DNA from: Actinophytocola gossypii
GTDB taxonomy: Bacteria; Actinomycetota; Actinomycetes; Mycobacteriales; Pseudonocardiaceae
Length of the DNA: 64,000 nucleotides
Assembly: GCF_025165815.1 (NCBI RefSeq)
Contig: NZ_JAFFZE010000014.1
Span: 186,001 to 250,000, forward strand
Direction: 5' to 3'
How positions within the stretch are numbered: position 1 is the first letter of the stretch; the number at the start of each line of letters is the position of its first letter. This document shows positions 8,925-17,322 of this stretch, in pieces. The notes under the pieces were generated by a model, which did no database searches, had not been told where the DNA came from, and saw nothing but the letters and a program-made list of their open reading frames with translations. The position numbers and the translations under genes were made by a program.

Positions 8925-9292
8925 ACCTGCTGCTCGCCAACCGGTCGGAACTGTCCACCCGCGACAGTGCGGTGCTCGTGGCGGCCGCGCTCGGCGTGGT
9001 CGCGAGCCCGTCGACCCATCGGGCCGACCGGAAGCGGAACGCGTCGTCCGCCGACTGCGTCCGGGCCGTGCTCACCGCCGACCTGCCGGCGGCACGAGGC
9101 GGACGACGCAGCGAACCGAAGGAGTCGGAGCTGCTCCCCCGCCGGGAACGTCTCCTGGCCGAAGCCGCGCGACTGTTCCACGAGCGCGGCTCCAGCGCGT
9201 ACACGCACTTCACCGGCAAGGCCGAACTGCTCGCCGCCGCCTACTGCCGCGCGACCAGCCGGCTGGAACTCGTCCCCGCGGTGTACGTGAGA
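8921..9292 (+). pseudogene. TetR-family regulator remnant lacking its HTH core
   Basis: The plus frame reads GDLLLANRSELSTRDSAVLVA, a TetR ligand-domain end. It is followed by a second TetR start, RRERLLAEAARLFHERG, that runs directly into SSAYTHFTGKAELLAAAY. In intact TetR proteins about 20 residues (helices 2-3, the DNA-recognition part) separate LFHERG from the Y.HF motif, and they are missing here. After about residue 124 the frame becomes arginine-rich nonsense. The start is also lost at the junction with the ligase remnant. I infer an old double-TetR gene broken by deletions. Confidence 0.6.
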
Positions 9293-9490
9293 GCGAGAAC
9301 CTGCCGGCGCCCGGCACGTCGACACGGGGGTGCACCTGGTCGCCGAATCCGAGGCGAGGACCGGCGCCCTGGTGCGCCGCGTGCTCCGGGTTCCATCGGA
9401 TTGAAGGTTTTCGGCCTCGCGACTCGGGTACACGAGGTAGACCGGCTCGGGCAGGAGTCGTGACCCGGCCACGGACTTGTGGAGGCCGCC

Positions 9491-9754
9491 ATGCTCAGTC
9501 ATCACGAGGACCGTTCCCTCAGAGCGATCGAGCAGTGGTTCGAGAGCGACGATCCCGCGCTCGCCAGGATGTTCCGGACGCACGAGGAACCCGCGAAGCT
9601 CCACCAGCACCGGGTGGCCCGGATCGCCGTGGGCCTCGCCGGCGGCATCACGTTCGCGATCGGCGCCCTGGCCACCGTCGGCGTGCTGGTCGTACTGGGA
9701 ACGCTCCTGATCTCCGTCGGCGTGTGCCTGCACCTGGTCGCTCGAAAGTCGTAG
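9491..9754 (+). CDS. DUF3040 small membrane protein
   Basis: The 87-residue protein begins MLSHHEDRSLRAIEQWF, the hallmark of DUF3040, a common actinobacterial family of unknown function. A short acidic amphipathic N-terminal half is followed by one long hydrophobic region (residues about 50-80) that can form two closely spaced membrane helices. The Shine-Dalgarno GGAGG lies 5 nt before the ATG. It sits alone between pseudogenes, so its neighbours tell nothing about its role. It looks intact. Confidence 0.75.
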   Translation: MLSHHEDRSLRAIEQWFESDDPALARMFRTHEEPAKLHQHRVARIAVGLAGGITFAIGALATVGVLVVLGTLLISVGVCLHLVARKS

Positions 9755-9764
9755 GCGGGGCACG

Positions 9765-10365
9765 TCATACCGGAAAGACTCCGGTGAGCCGTTGGGACGC
9801 CTCGCACAGGCGTCGTTGCAAGTCCGCGTCCTGTGCCCGGTCGCTGGCGGCCACGCGTTCCGGATAGCCGCGGACCTCGAACAGTCCGCCGGGGCCGTAG
9901 TACTCCCCGCTCCGAGCCAGGGGATCGGTGGCCGCGCGGAGTGTGGGCAGCGCGCCCATCGCCGGGATCCGCCCGAAAACGCGGGCGATCGCCGGGTTCG
10001 GAATCCGGAACCACGGTGAGGAGTAGCGGACAATCTCGGTACTGGCCCCGCCGGGATGAGCGGCCGGCGCGGCCGTTCCCGTGTCCCGCAGCCGCCGGCC
10101 GAGTTCATGGGTGAACAGCAGGTTGGCCAGTTTCGACGCGGCGTACGTGCGGGCGGGAACCAGGTCGTCGGGGTCAGTCCGGTCAAGGCGAAATGGCCGA
10201 GGTGGTTGACACCGAACTGGAGTCGAAGCCGTCCTCGGTCAAGCCGGTCACGCGGGCGTTGTTGACCAGCAGGTCTATCGGTCGTACCGCGCGCCGAGTG
10301 CGCGGGCCGCCGCGCGCACGGAGTCCAGTGACGCCAGGTCCAGTCGCACGATGTCGACGCCGACA
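9765..10365 (-). pseudogene. Short-chain dehydrogenase remnant
   Basis: Minus-strand segments in shifting frames match an SDR of the retinol-dehydrogenase type: VRLDLASLDSVRAAARALG, then DLLVNNARVTGLTEDGFDS, then QFGVNHLGHFALTGL, then YAASKLANLLFTHELGRRL. Only the last frame, which contains the YxxxK catalytic pair and runs to the C terminus at 9765, is long. The N-terminal glycine-rich NAD(P) motif is absent, and the region between GHFALTGL and YAASK, which should hold the catalytic Ser, is deleted. The 5' end fades out about 30 bp from the 3' end of the adjacent tRNA gene. Confidence 0.7.
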
Positions 10366-10395
10366 GGTATCAACCGAGATCGCACACTGGATCGG

Positions 10396-10469
<74 letters not shown>

Positions 10470-10571
10470 GGAATCACACGCGTGAGATGAGCTCGAACCT
10501 CGGGAGAGCTCGGGACGGACCGGGTATGTGTCCGCGGGACAAGATTACAGGGCACGGACTCGTACACCGCC

Positions 10572-10826
10572 TCAGACCCCGTCCCGTTCGGTGGCGATCA
10601 GTTGCGCGTACGGGATGCCGTCGCCGTACTTGGCGGTGACGCGGCAGATGACCCTGATCCGGCCCGGCCGCATCGGGTCGATTCCGTTGACCGCGTTGCG
10701 CAGGGTGCCTTCCGGGAAGGTGTCCTCACCCAGGGCACTGCACTCCTCGGCGAGCCGGCTGACGGACCAGTTGTGCTCCTCGAGCCACAACCGGATCCGA
10801 TCCCGGTCGAGTTTTGGCATATGCAA
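10572..10826 (-). CDS. Small HTH DNA-binding protein
   Basis: An 84-residue basic protein, MHMPKLDRDRIRLWLEEHNW at the N terminus, with a Cro/C1-like fold suggested by SVSRLAEECSALGEDTFPEGTLRNAV. A C-terminal part (VICRVTAKYGDGIPYAQLIA) follows. ATG codons at 10826 and 10820 are both possible starts and neither has a good Shine-Dalgarno. A TCTGCGG repeat begins 3 bp upstream of the start, so the gene is likely repressed from the repeat array it shares with the divergent HTH gene. Confidence 0.6.
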   Translation of the reverse strand: MHMPKLDRDRIRLWLEEHNWSVSRLAEECSALGEDTFPEGTLRNAVNGIDPMRPGRIRVICRVTAKYGDGIPYAQLIATERDGV

Positions 10827-10828
10827 AG

Positions 10829-10967
10829 TCTGCGGTCATCTGCGAGCCTTGTCAAACGGGGATACCTGCGTATCTGCGGCTGTGTGCGGATTTCTGCGAA
10901 CAGTGTCCCAGTGGACCAGCAGCCTGGCGCCGGGTAGCCGTCGAGCACGTTCTGCGGCATTCTGCGG
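10829..10967. repeat. Phased TCTGCGG direct repeats, putative operator array
   Basis: The 144-bp divergent gap holds heptamers of consensus TCTGCGR at 10829, 10839, 10873, 10883 (TGTGCGG), 10893, 10951 and 10961, plus a degenerate one at 10865. Within each cluster most are spaced exactly 10 bp, one helical turn, so a protein would bind them on one face. The last copy ends 3 bp before the GTG of the 10971 gene and the first abuts the divergent start. Confidence 0.65.
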
Positions 10968-10970
10968 AAC

Positions 10971-11435
10971 GTGACTCGCCGTGGACTGCACAGCAGCGAC
11001 TACTCCGACCAAGCCCGCGCTCGCCTGGGAGAGGCCGTCGAGGCCGCCCGGCGCGCCCTGGGGTGCGAGACCCGTGCGCAGTTCGTGGCCGAGTCCGAGA
11101 TCAAACTGCGCAGTCTCGAGAAGATCGAGGCCGGCGACAAGGGTGTCGGGCCGCGGGTGCTCGACCGGCTGCACCGCGCCCTACCCGGCTGGAACGCCGG
11201 CACAGTCCGGGAAATCCTGGAGGGCGGGCCGATCCCCGAACCCGTCGAGCGGCCGCTGTTCCGCCTGGACGTCCAGTGGCACACCCAGGACGAGATCAGC
11301 GCGCTGCTGGCGTCCAACGAACACGCCGCCGACGTGCTGGAGCGGCTCCTGCACTGGCACCGGGAGTTCGCGAAGAAGGGCCTGAACGGCGACGACCTGC
11401 TCGCCGTCGCCGGGGAAGCCCTCAGGAAGCGGTAG
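10971..11435 (+). CDS. XRE-like HTH regulator
   Basis: A 154-residue protein. The N-terminal half resembles a Cro/C1 helix-turn-helix (LGEAVEAARRALGCETRAQF, then IKLRSLEKIEAGDKGVGPRVL, about residues 19-60). A C-terminal domain ends in LLHWHREFAKKGLNGDDLLA. The same two-part layout and several shared residues occur in the protein encoded at 30674-31174, so the two are paralogues. The GTG start directly follows two TCTGCGG repeats, implying tight autoregulation. The function beyond DNA binding is unknown. Confidence 0.7.
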   Translation: MTRRGLHSSDYSDQARARLGEAVEAARRALGCETRAQFVAESEIKLRSLEKIEAGDKGVGPRVLDRLHRALPGWNAGTVREILEGGPIPEPVERPLFRLDVQWHTQDEISALLASNEHAADVLERLLHWHREFAKKGLNGDDLLAVAGEALRKR

Positions 11436-11492
11436 CCGAAAACCCGTAACCGGCCGACCTTCCGCGCGCCTCGACAGCCGCGCGGCCGACTC

Positions 11493-11522
11493 TTGACGAC
11501 GCGCGACATCGCGCCGTAGTGT
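11493..11522 (+). promoter_or_regulatory. Promoter with internal operator for LacI-led operon
   Basis: TTGACG (11493-11498) and TAGTGT (11517-11522) are separated by 18 bp. The spacer contains the perfect inverted repeat GCGCGA-CA-TCGCGC (11501-11514). A repressor bound there would block RNA polymerase directly. The regulator gene begins 38 bp downstream with AAGGAC as Shine-Dalgarno. Confidence 0.55.
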
Positions 11523-11560
11523 CCCCGATCACCTCCCATCGTTACGTATTAAGGACGGCA

Positions 11561-12619
11561 ATGGCAGGCCAACGACGGTCCCCGACCCAGGTAGACGTAG
11601 CCCGTCGCGCTGGGGTGTCCCAGGCGACGGTTTCGCTGGTCATCAGCGGCGGCACCCTGGGCAACCAGGTCGCGGAGAGCACGCGGCAGGCGGTGCTCGA
11701 GGCGGCCGCGGAACTCGGGTACACGGTCAACGCCGCGGCGCGCAGCCTCAAGGGCGGCCGCAACCGCATGCTCGGCCTCTACACGTTCGAGCCCGTCTTC
11801 CCGGTGAACCAGCGTGACTTCTACTTCCCCTTCCTGCTCGGAGTGGAAGAGGCGACCGCCGCCTACGAGTACGACCTGCTGCTGTTCAGCTCGGCCGGCT
11901 CGGGTGGCGACCGTCGGATCTACGCCGGTGGGGTCAACAGGTTGAAGGTGGCCGACGGGTGCGTCCTGCTCGGCAGGCACCTGCATCGTGAAGACCTGGC
12001 CGAACTGGTCAAGGAGGACTTCCCGTTCGTCTTCGTCGGGCGGCGCGAGGTGCCCGGCGTTGAGTTGTCGTACGTGGCCGCCGACTACGTTGGCGCCACC
12101 AGCGACATGGTGACGACGCTGGCCCGGCTCGGGCACCGGCGGCTGGCCTATCTGAAGGTCACCGACGACACGGAATGGACCCGCGACCGCGAGGCCGGGT
12201 TCCGGCAGGGCCTCGCGACGGCCGGGATCCCGGACGACCAGGTCCGCGTCTTCGCCCTGGCCGAGAAGGCCGCCCTGACGGCGACCCAGCTGCGGGACTG
12301 GCTGGCGTCGGGGATCACCGCGGTGCTGGTGGAGCCAACCGACGACGACGGCGCGATCGTCGCTCTGGAGCGCGCGGCCGCCGAAGCGGGCGTGCGGATC
12401 CCCCAGGACGTCTCGGTGGCCGTGCTCGGTGATCCACCGCTCCAGGACGCGACCCGGCGCGACTGGACCCGGTTCACCCTTCCTCGTGAGCAGATGGGCC
12501 GGGAAGCGGTCCGGATCCTCCTGGAACTGCTGGACGACAACGCGAACGCGCGGCAGCTGTACCTGGACTGCACTCAGGTCCTCGGCGACTCGGTGGCGGA
12601 AGTTCCCGAACAGTCCTGA
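11561..12619 (+). CDS. LacI-family regulator of the catabolic island
   Basis: A 352-residue repressor. The N-terminal LacI HTH (TQVDVARRAGVSQATVSLVI, about residues 8-27) and hinge helix (NAAARSLKGGRNRM, about residues 55-68) are followed by a periplasmic-binding-protein-like effector domain. It is the first gene of a co-directional run reaching 26574, with only 28 bp to the next gene, so it probably senses an intermediate of the pathway and controls its own operon. The effector domain is fairly diverged from sugar-repressor consensus, so the inducer cannot be guessed. Confidence 0.92.
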   Translation: MAGQRRSPTQVDVARRAGVSQATVSLVISGGTLGNQVAESTRQAVLEAAAELGYTVNAAARSLKGGRNRMLGLYTFEPVFPVNQRDFYFPFLLGVEEATAAYEYDLLLFSSAGSGGDRRIYAGGVNRLKVADGCVLLGRHLHREDLAELVKEDFPFVFVGRREVPGVELSYVAADYVGATSDMVTTLARLGHRRLAYLKVTDDTEWTRDREAGFRQGLATAGIPDDQVRVFALAEKAALTATQLRDWLASGITAVLVEPTDDDGAIVALERAAAEAGVRIPQDVSVAVLGDPPLQDATRRDWTRFTLPREQMGREAVRILLELLDDNANARQLYLDCTQVLGDSVAEVPEQS

Positions 12620-12647
12620 CCGAGAACCATCACCAACGGAGGCACGA

Positions 12648-13580
12648 ATGCAACGGGTCATTTCCTACGAGCGCGGCCTGGAGAAGTTCAATCCGTTGCG
12701 CAAGATCGTGACGTACGACGACTTCGACCACGGCTACAACGGTTGGCTGGACCTGACGCCGAACTTCGTCAACGACGACTACCGGCACCATCCGTCCGAA
12801 GTGGACCTGGCGAGTTGGGCACCGACGATGATCAGCGCGGCGCCGATGCGGTTCGCGGCCACCCACGGATCCATGGAAGGCACGTACTCGCTCAAGCTGA
12901 ACACCAAACCGGTCGCCAACCGCTACGAGGAGAAACCGGCGAACGGAAGCATGGGCGTCGCCCTCAAGCGGCTCTCGAACTTCGACCCCACCATGCGGTA
13001 CATCCAGATGGAGACGTGGTACGCCTACACCCCGCAGCAGGACCGGCTGGGGTTCGGCGAAGAGGACATGCGCGCGTTCGGGTTCTACTTCGACCTGCAG
13101 GATTCCGAATACCGCTGGATGCCCGGGGTGCGCTACGTGAACTCGGTGAACGGGCAGCTCACCAAGAAGTGGCAGTACTGGAAGGTCGCCGACGGGGTGA
13201 CGAAGAAGGACTGGTGCTACGGCCGCGAGGACGGCTGGCAGCGACCGGGAATCGACAACCTCTGGTACGGGCGTCGCTTTCCCGACGGTTCGGCGGACGC
13301 CTTCCAATGGGTTCCCGACGGTGAGCAGGACCTGCTCTACAACGAGAGCCCCGACAAGATCAACTGGTTGTACCTCCGGCTACTGGTCGACTACCGGCGG
13401 CGCGAGTACGTCGAACTGCAGAGCATGGACCGGACCTTCGACCTGCGCGGTCTGACGCCGACGTTGTCCGAGCCCTACAAGAGCATCACCAACCTGATCA
13501 ACCCCATCTTCTTCGTCGAGACGGACACGAATCGAAGCGTGAACCTCTTCCTCGACTCCGTTGTGTACTCCACGGACTGA
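12648..13580 (+). CDS. Uncharacterised protein, DUF6772-like
   Basis: A 310-residue protein with no signal peptide or membrane segment. It is rich in aromatic residues (many Trp and Tyr, for example METWYAYTPQQDRLGFGEED and KKWQYWKV). The pattern of alternating hydrophobic strands, DDFDHGYNGW near the start and a closing SVNLFLDSVVYSTD, looks like a beta-sandwich or jelly-roll carbohydrate-binding fold. It resembles the DUF6772 family, from memory. The ATG has Shine-Dalgarno ACGGAGG at proper spacing. Its position between the regulator and transporter suggests binding or processing of the imported glycan; nothing more can be said from sequence. Confidence 0.7.
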   Translation: MQRVISYERGLEKFNPLRKIVTYDDFDHGYNGWLDLTPNFVNDDYRHHPSEVDLASWAPTMISAAPMRFAATHGSMEGTYSLKLNTKPVANRYEEKPANGSMGVALKRLSNFDPTMRYIQMETWYAYTPQQDRLGFGEEDMRAFGFYFDLQDSEYRWMPGVRYVNSVNGQLTKKWQYWKVADGVTKKDWCYGREDGWQRPGIDNLWYGRRFPDGSADAFQWVPDGEQDLLYNESPDKINWLYLRLLVDYRRREYVELQSMDRTFDLRGLTPTLSEPYKSITNLINPIFFVETDTNRSVNLFLDSVVYSTD

Positions 13581-13625
13581 GACCACCAGCACCACTGACA
13601 AACGTCGGCTGAGAAGGGCTGCTTC

Positions 13626-13952
13626 GTGCTCACATTTTCCACCTCGGTAATCGAACGTCGGCTCGAGATCAGGGCGGCGCACGCCACGCACCCGTTCGAG
13701 GCCGGTTGGGCCGGCGAAGCGGTCTTCTTCGTCCAGTTGGAGGGAACGCACCCGGAGTTGACCGTTCAGGCGCAGATCTCCCCGGACGGACTGCACTGGG
13801 TCGACCGAGGTGTCCCCAGCGTGATGTCGGCGGAGGACGAGATCGCCGCCATCGACCTGGTGAACTTCGGCGGATGGCTGCGTCTGGTCATCACCGGAGC
13901 GACCGAGGAACAGCCGGCGAAGGTGCTGGTGCACCTCGCCCTGAAGGGATGA
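13626..13952 (+). CDS. Small beta-rich protein of unknown function
   Basis: A 108-residue acidic protein with a predicted all-beta pattern: VIERRLEIRAAHA, AVFFVQLEGTHPELTVQAQI, WLRLVITGATEE, KVLVHLALKG. It resembles small DUF6385-type beta-sandwich domains, but I am not sure of the family. GTG start at 13626 with AGAAGG upstream. It lies 45 bp after the DUF6772-like gene and 19 bp before the permease gene, so it is part of the operon. The two unknown proteins may form a pair. Confidence 0.65.
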   Translation: MLTFSTSVIERRLEIRAAHATHPFEAGWAGEAVFFVQLEGTHPELTVQAQISPDGLHWVDRGVPSVMSAEDEIAAIDLVNFGGWLRLVITGATEEQPAKVLVHLALKG

Positions 13953-13971
13953 CCGGAAGGAGGGCGGACCG

Positions 13972-14901
13972 ATGCTTCCCCAACTCGTGCGTCGACTCGG
14001 CCTCATGTTGTTCACCGTGTGGGGCGCGGTCAGCCTCACGTTCGTGATCCTCCGGCTCGCGCCAGGAGACCAGGCCACCGTCCAACTGGGACCGGAAGCC
14101 ACCGCCGCCGACGTGGCCGCGTTGCGCACGGAACTCGGCCTCGATCGGCCGATGTTCACCCAGTACCTGGACTACCTGGGCGGTGCGATGACCGGTGACT
14201 TCGGTGAGTCGTACCGGTTCCGCGACTCGGCGATGACGATCATCCTCGACCGGTTCCCGGCCACCGTCGTGCTCGCGCTCACCGCGACCGCGCTGGCGTT
14301 GACGGTCGGCCTGATCCTGGGCATCCTGGCCGGCCGCTCGCCGGGACGACTCGCCGATCGCGTGATCTCCGGCATCACGCTGGTCATGCAGGCCATCCCG
14401 CCGTTCTGGTCGGGCATCATGCTGATCCTGCTCATGGCGTTGACCCTGCGACTCCTGCCGAGCGCGGGATCCGGCGACCTCGAGCATCTGGTGCTGCCCG
14501 CGGTCACCCTGGCGATCCCGTTCGCCGCTCTGATCGCGCGGATCACCCGCAGCAGCGTCGCGGAGGTCACCGCCGAGCCCTACATCCAGACCGCACGGTC
14601 CAAGGGACTGTCCGAGCGCGCCGTGCTGAGCCGGCACGCCATCCGCAACTCGGTGATCCCCGTGGTGACCATGGTGTCCCTGCACATCGGCACCCTGATG
14701 GGCGGCGCGGTCATCGTCGAGCAGGTCTTCGCGTGGGAAGGGGTCGGCTCGCTGCTGGTCAGCGCGGTCGGCAACCGCGACTACGCCATCGTCCAGGGCG
14801 CGACCGTGTTGTTCGCCATCGTCGTGGTGACGATGAACCTGCTCGCCGACGTCCTCAACGCCCGGCTGGACCCACGGATCCGTGCGGGGGTCACGTCATG
14901 A
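13972..14901 (+). CDS. Dpp/Opp-type ABC permease 1
   Basis: The 309-residue inner-membrane permease is of the DppB/OppB class. The N terminus LVRRLGLMLFTVWGAVSLTF matches the first transmembrane helix of the family, there are about six helices in all, and the EAA-type loop YIQTARSKGLSERAVLSRHA sits near residues 204-223. The protein pairs with the DppC-like permease, whose ATG overlaps its stop codon. Transporters of this class take up oligopeptides but also oligosaccharides in actinobacteria; the enzymes nearby favour a sugar ligand. Confidence 0.93.
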   Translation: MLPQLVRRLGLMLFTVWGAVSLTFVILRLAPGDQATVQLGPEATAADVAALRTELGLDRPMFTQYLDYLGGAMTGDFGESYRFRDSAMTIILDRFPATVVLALTATALALTVGLILGILAGRSPGRLADRVISGITLVMQAIPPFWSGIMLILLMALTLRLLPSAGSGDLEHLVLPAVTLAIPFAALIARITRSSVAEVTAEPYIQTARSKGLSERAVLSRHAIRNSVIPVVTMVSLHIGTLMGGAVIVEQVFAWEGVGSLLVSAVGNRDYAIVQGATVLFAIVVVTMNLLADVLNARLDPRIRAGVTS

Positions 14902-15782
14902 CGGCGATGGGGCTGGTACACGACGCCACGGTGCCGGTGCCGGTGCGGACCGGGCGGAGCAGGGTGCGCCGGGTCGTCGGCGCCATCCCGATCGGGATCT
15001 TCGGTCTGTACGTGGTGGCCGCGGTACTCGGGCCGCTGTTCGTCGACTACTCCCCGGTGGGCGGGGACCTCGCCGACCGCCTGCTCGCCCCCGGCTCGGT
15101 CACGAGCGACGGCGGCACGGCCGTGTTCGGCACCGACGCGCTCGGCCGGGATCTGTTCGGTCAGGTCCTGTACGGCGCTCGCACGTCCGTGCTCATCGGC
15201 ACGCTCGTCGTGCTGTTCAGCGGCCTGGTCGGCATCACGGTCGGCACCGTCGCCGGATATCGGGGAGGCACGACCGATCTCCTCGCGTCGCGCGTCATCG
15301 ATGTGCTGCTCGCCTTCCCCGGCATCCTGCTCGCCATCGTCATCGCGGGGGTGTTCGACCGAAGCCTCGCGATCGTGGTCATCGCGCTCAGCGTCACCAA
15401 CTGGATCGGCTTCGCGCGCCTCTCGCGTTCGATGGCCATGACCCTGCGGGAGCGTGACTGGGTCAAGTCGGCGACGGTGATGGGAGTCCGGCGCGGGCGC
15501 ATCATCGCGCGGCACATCCTGCCGTTCATCGCCGGGCCGACGCTGGCACTCGCGACCATCGAGTTCGCGGGCGCCATCCTGGCCGAGGCCGCCCTGAGTT
15601 TCCTCGGGCTCGGCCTTCCGTCGGCATCGGTTTCCTGGGGACAGACGATCGCCTCAGGAAAGGAATATCTCGCCAGTGCCTGGTGGATCGCCGCCATTCC
15701 CGGAACAGCCCTCGCGGTGCTCGTCATCTGCGTCGGCTTCACCGGAGACCGGCTCACCCGCCACTTCGGCCGGCAGCAATAA
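14898..15782 (+). CDS. Dpp/Opp-type ABC permease 2
   Basis: A 294-residue DppC/OppC-class permease. It has the long N-terminal cytoplasmic arm, a first helix (IPIGIFGLYVVAAVLGPLF) followed by the periplasmic FGTDALGRDLFGQVLYGART segment diagnostic of the class, and an EAA loop ERDWVKSATVMGVRRGRII. A late LSFLGLGLP motif is also typical. Its ATG overlaps the stop of permease 1 (ATGA). Together with the two ATPases and the lipoprotein it makes a complete importer. Confidence 0.94.
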   Translation: MTAMGLVHDATVPVPVRTGRSRVRRVVGAIPIGIFGLYVVAAVLGPLFVDYSPVGGDLADRLLAPGSVTSDGGTAVFGTDALGRDLFGQVLYGARTSVLIGTLVVLFSGLVGITVGTVAGYRGGTTDLLASRVIDVLLAFPGILLAIVIAGVFDRSLAIVVIALSVTNWIGFARLSRSMAMTLRERDWVKSATVMGVRRGRIIARHILPFIAGPTLALATIEFAGAILAEAALSFLGLGLPSASVSWGQTIASGKEYLASAWWIAAIPGTALAVLVICVGFTGDRLTRHFGRQQ

Positions 15783-15816
15783 CGAACCCGAGCACAGCTC
15801 AGTGAGGAGCGAGGCA

Positions 15817-17322
15817 ATGAGATCTCGACGGCACACCGCGATCGCGGTGACCGCACTCCTAGGTTTGTTCGCGACCACGGCATGTGGCGCCGGTTCCGCC
15901 GACGGCGGTGGCGCCACCGGCGGCGGGGAGATAGCCGTCGCCGGTCAGTTCCCCACCGAGTCCATCGATCCGAACGGAGCGTTGGCCATCGACGGCGGTA
16001 CCCGGGTCGCGTCACTCCAGTTGTACAGCCCGTTGCTGGAAACGGTCGGCCCTGGCGAGTTCGACGGCAAGGCCGCGGAGAGCTGGGAGATCAACGACAC
16101 CGCGACGGAGTTCACCTTCACGTTGCGCGACGGGATCACCTTCTCCGACGGCTCCCCGATCACCGGCCAGGACGTGGCCGCGTCGTTCGAGCGCACGGTG
16201 GCGGCCGACAGCCCGTTCTCGGCGAACTTCGTCGACGTCGGCGTGCAGGCGACCGACGACACGGTGACCTTCACCCCGGCCGCACCCGACCCGGCGCTGC
16301 TGGCCAAGCTGACCGGGGTCATGATCACCCCGGCCGAAGCCACCGAGGACAGCTACCTGGACAAGCCGGTGACCTCCGGTCCGTTCACGGTGGAGTCGTT
16401 CACCCCTGGCGGCGACCTCGTGATGGTCCCCAACGACAGGTACTGGGGAGAAAAGCCGACACTCGACCGGGTCACCATCCGGTCCATCCCCGAGGTCGCC
16501 GCGCGCGTCACCGCCCTGGAAACCGGGGAGCTCGACATCATCTGGGGCATCTCCGACGACCAGGTGACGCAGCTGAACGGCAACACCGAGGTCCAGGTCG
16601 TGTCCGCCACCGGTTCGGCGGTCACCACCATGTGGATGAACGCGTCGACGCCCGCGTTGGCGAAGGCCGAGGTGCGGCGCGCACTGTGGCAGGCGGTCGA
16701 CTTCGACAAGAAGATCAAGGCGCTCTACCCGGAAAGCGGTGAGCCGGCCGACTCGGTCATCGCTCCCACGGTGTTCGGCTACGCGCCGCAGGAGCCCGTG
16801 ACCTACGACCCCGACGCGGCGAAGCAGGCCCTCGTCGACGCGGGCTTCGACTTCGACACGACGTTGCGCTTCCACTTCTCGCAGGCGCAGTTCCGGCAGT
16901 GGGTGAAGTCGGTCGTGTCCGACCTCGCGGCCATCGGTGTCAAGGCCGAGGCACTGGAGAAGGAACAGGCCGTCTACACCGAGGACCTGTTGTCCCTGAA
17001 CTGGGACATCAACATCCAGCAGGTCGGCACGCTCGGGCTGGACGCCTCGTACAACCTCGGCAGGCTCTACACCTGCGCCGCGGAGCGGACCGGGTACTGC
17101 AACCCGGAGCTGGACCGGATGCTGAAGCTGGCCGGGACCGCCGTCGACCCCGCCGAGCGGCAGGCGGCCTACGCCGACGCGACCGAGCTGATCTGGAACG
17201 AGGCGGTGGGCATGTACCCCATGTTCGTCAAGAACCTCTTCGCCACCCGTGCGTCGGTGTCCGGCTTCGAACCGGACGTCGAGGGGCTGCCGCGATTCGA
17301 CACGGTTTCGGTTGATGAGTGA
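15817..17322 (+). CDS. Extracellular solute-binding lipoprotein (SBP family 5)
   Basis: A 501-residue ligand-binding component. The N terminus is a lipoprotein signal with lipobox TTAC, putting the lipidated Cys at residue 23. The mature part shows the SBP_bac_5 landmarks FDGKAAESWEINDTATEFTF and LRDGITFSDGSPITGQDVAAS (about residues 86-115) and the middle segment EVRRALWQAVDF. Length is normal for DppA/OppA-like proteins. The stop overlaps the start of the first ATPase gene by 8 bp. It decides substrate specificity of the system, which cannot be read from sequence. Confidence 0.93.
   Translation: MRSRRHTAIAVTALLGLFATTACGAGSADGGGATGGGEIAVAGQFPTESIDPNGALAIDGGTRVASLQLYSPLLETVGPGEFDGKAAESWEINDTATEFTFTLRDGITFSDGSPITGQDVAASFERTVAADSPFSANFVDVGVQATDDTVTFTPAAPDPALLAKLTGVMITPAEATEDSYLDKPVTSGPFTVESFTPGGDLVMVPNDRYWGEKPTLDRVTIRSIPEVAARVTALETGELDIIWGISDDQVTQLNGNTEVQVVSATGSAVTTMWMNASTPALAKAEVRRALWQAVDFDKKIKALYPESGEPADSVIAPTVFGYAPQEPVTYDPDAAKQALVDAGFDFDTTLRFHFSQAQFRQWVKSVVSDLAAIGVKAEALEKEQAVYTEDLLSLNWDINIQQVGTLGLDASYNLGRLYTCAAERTGYCNPELDRMLKLAGTAVDPAERQAAYADATELIWNEAVGMYPMFVKNLFATRASVSGFEPDVEGLPRFDTVSVDE

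Noticed and set aside
8504-9463. A 319-codon frame as an intact TetR gene
   Set aside because: The frame has no valid start with a ribosome site, begins inside the permease gene, lacks the HTH core and ends in low-complexity Arg-rich sequence.
9765-9959. A 64-residue minus-strand protein as an independent small gene
   Set aside because: It is the C terminus of the degraded short-chain dehydrogenase.
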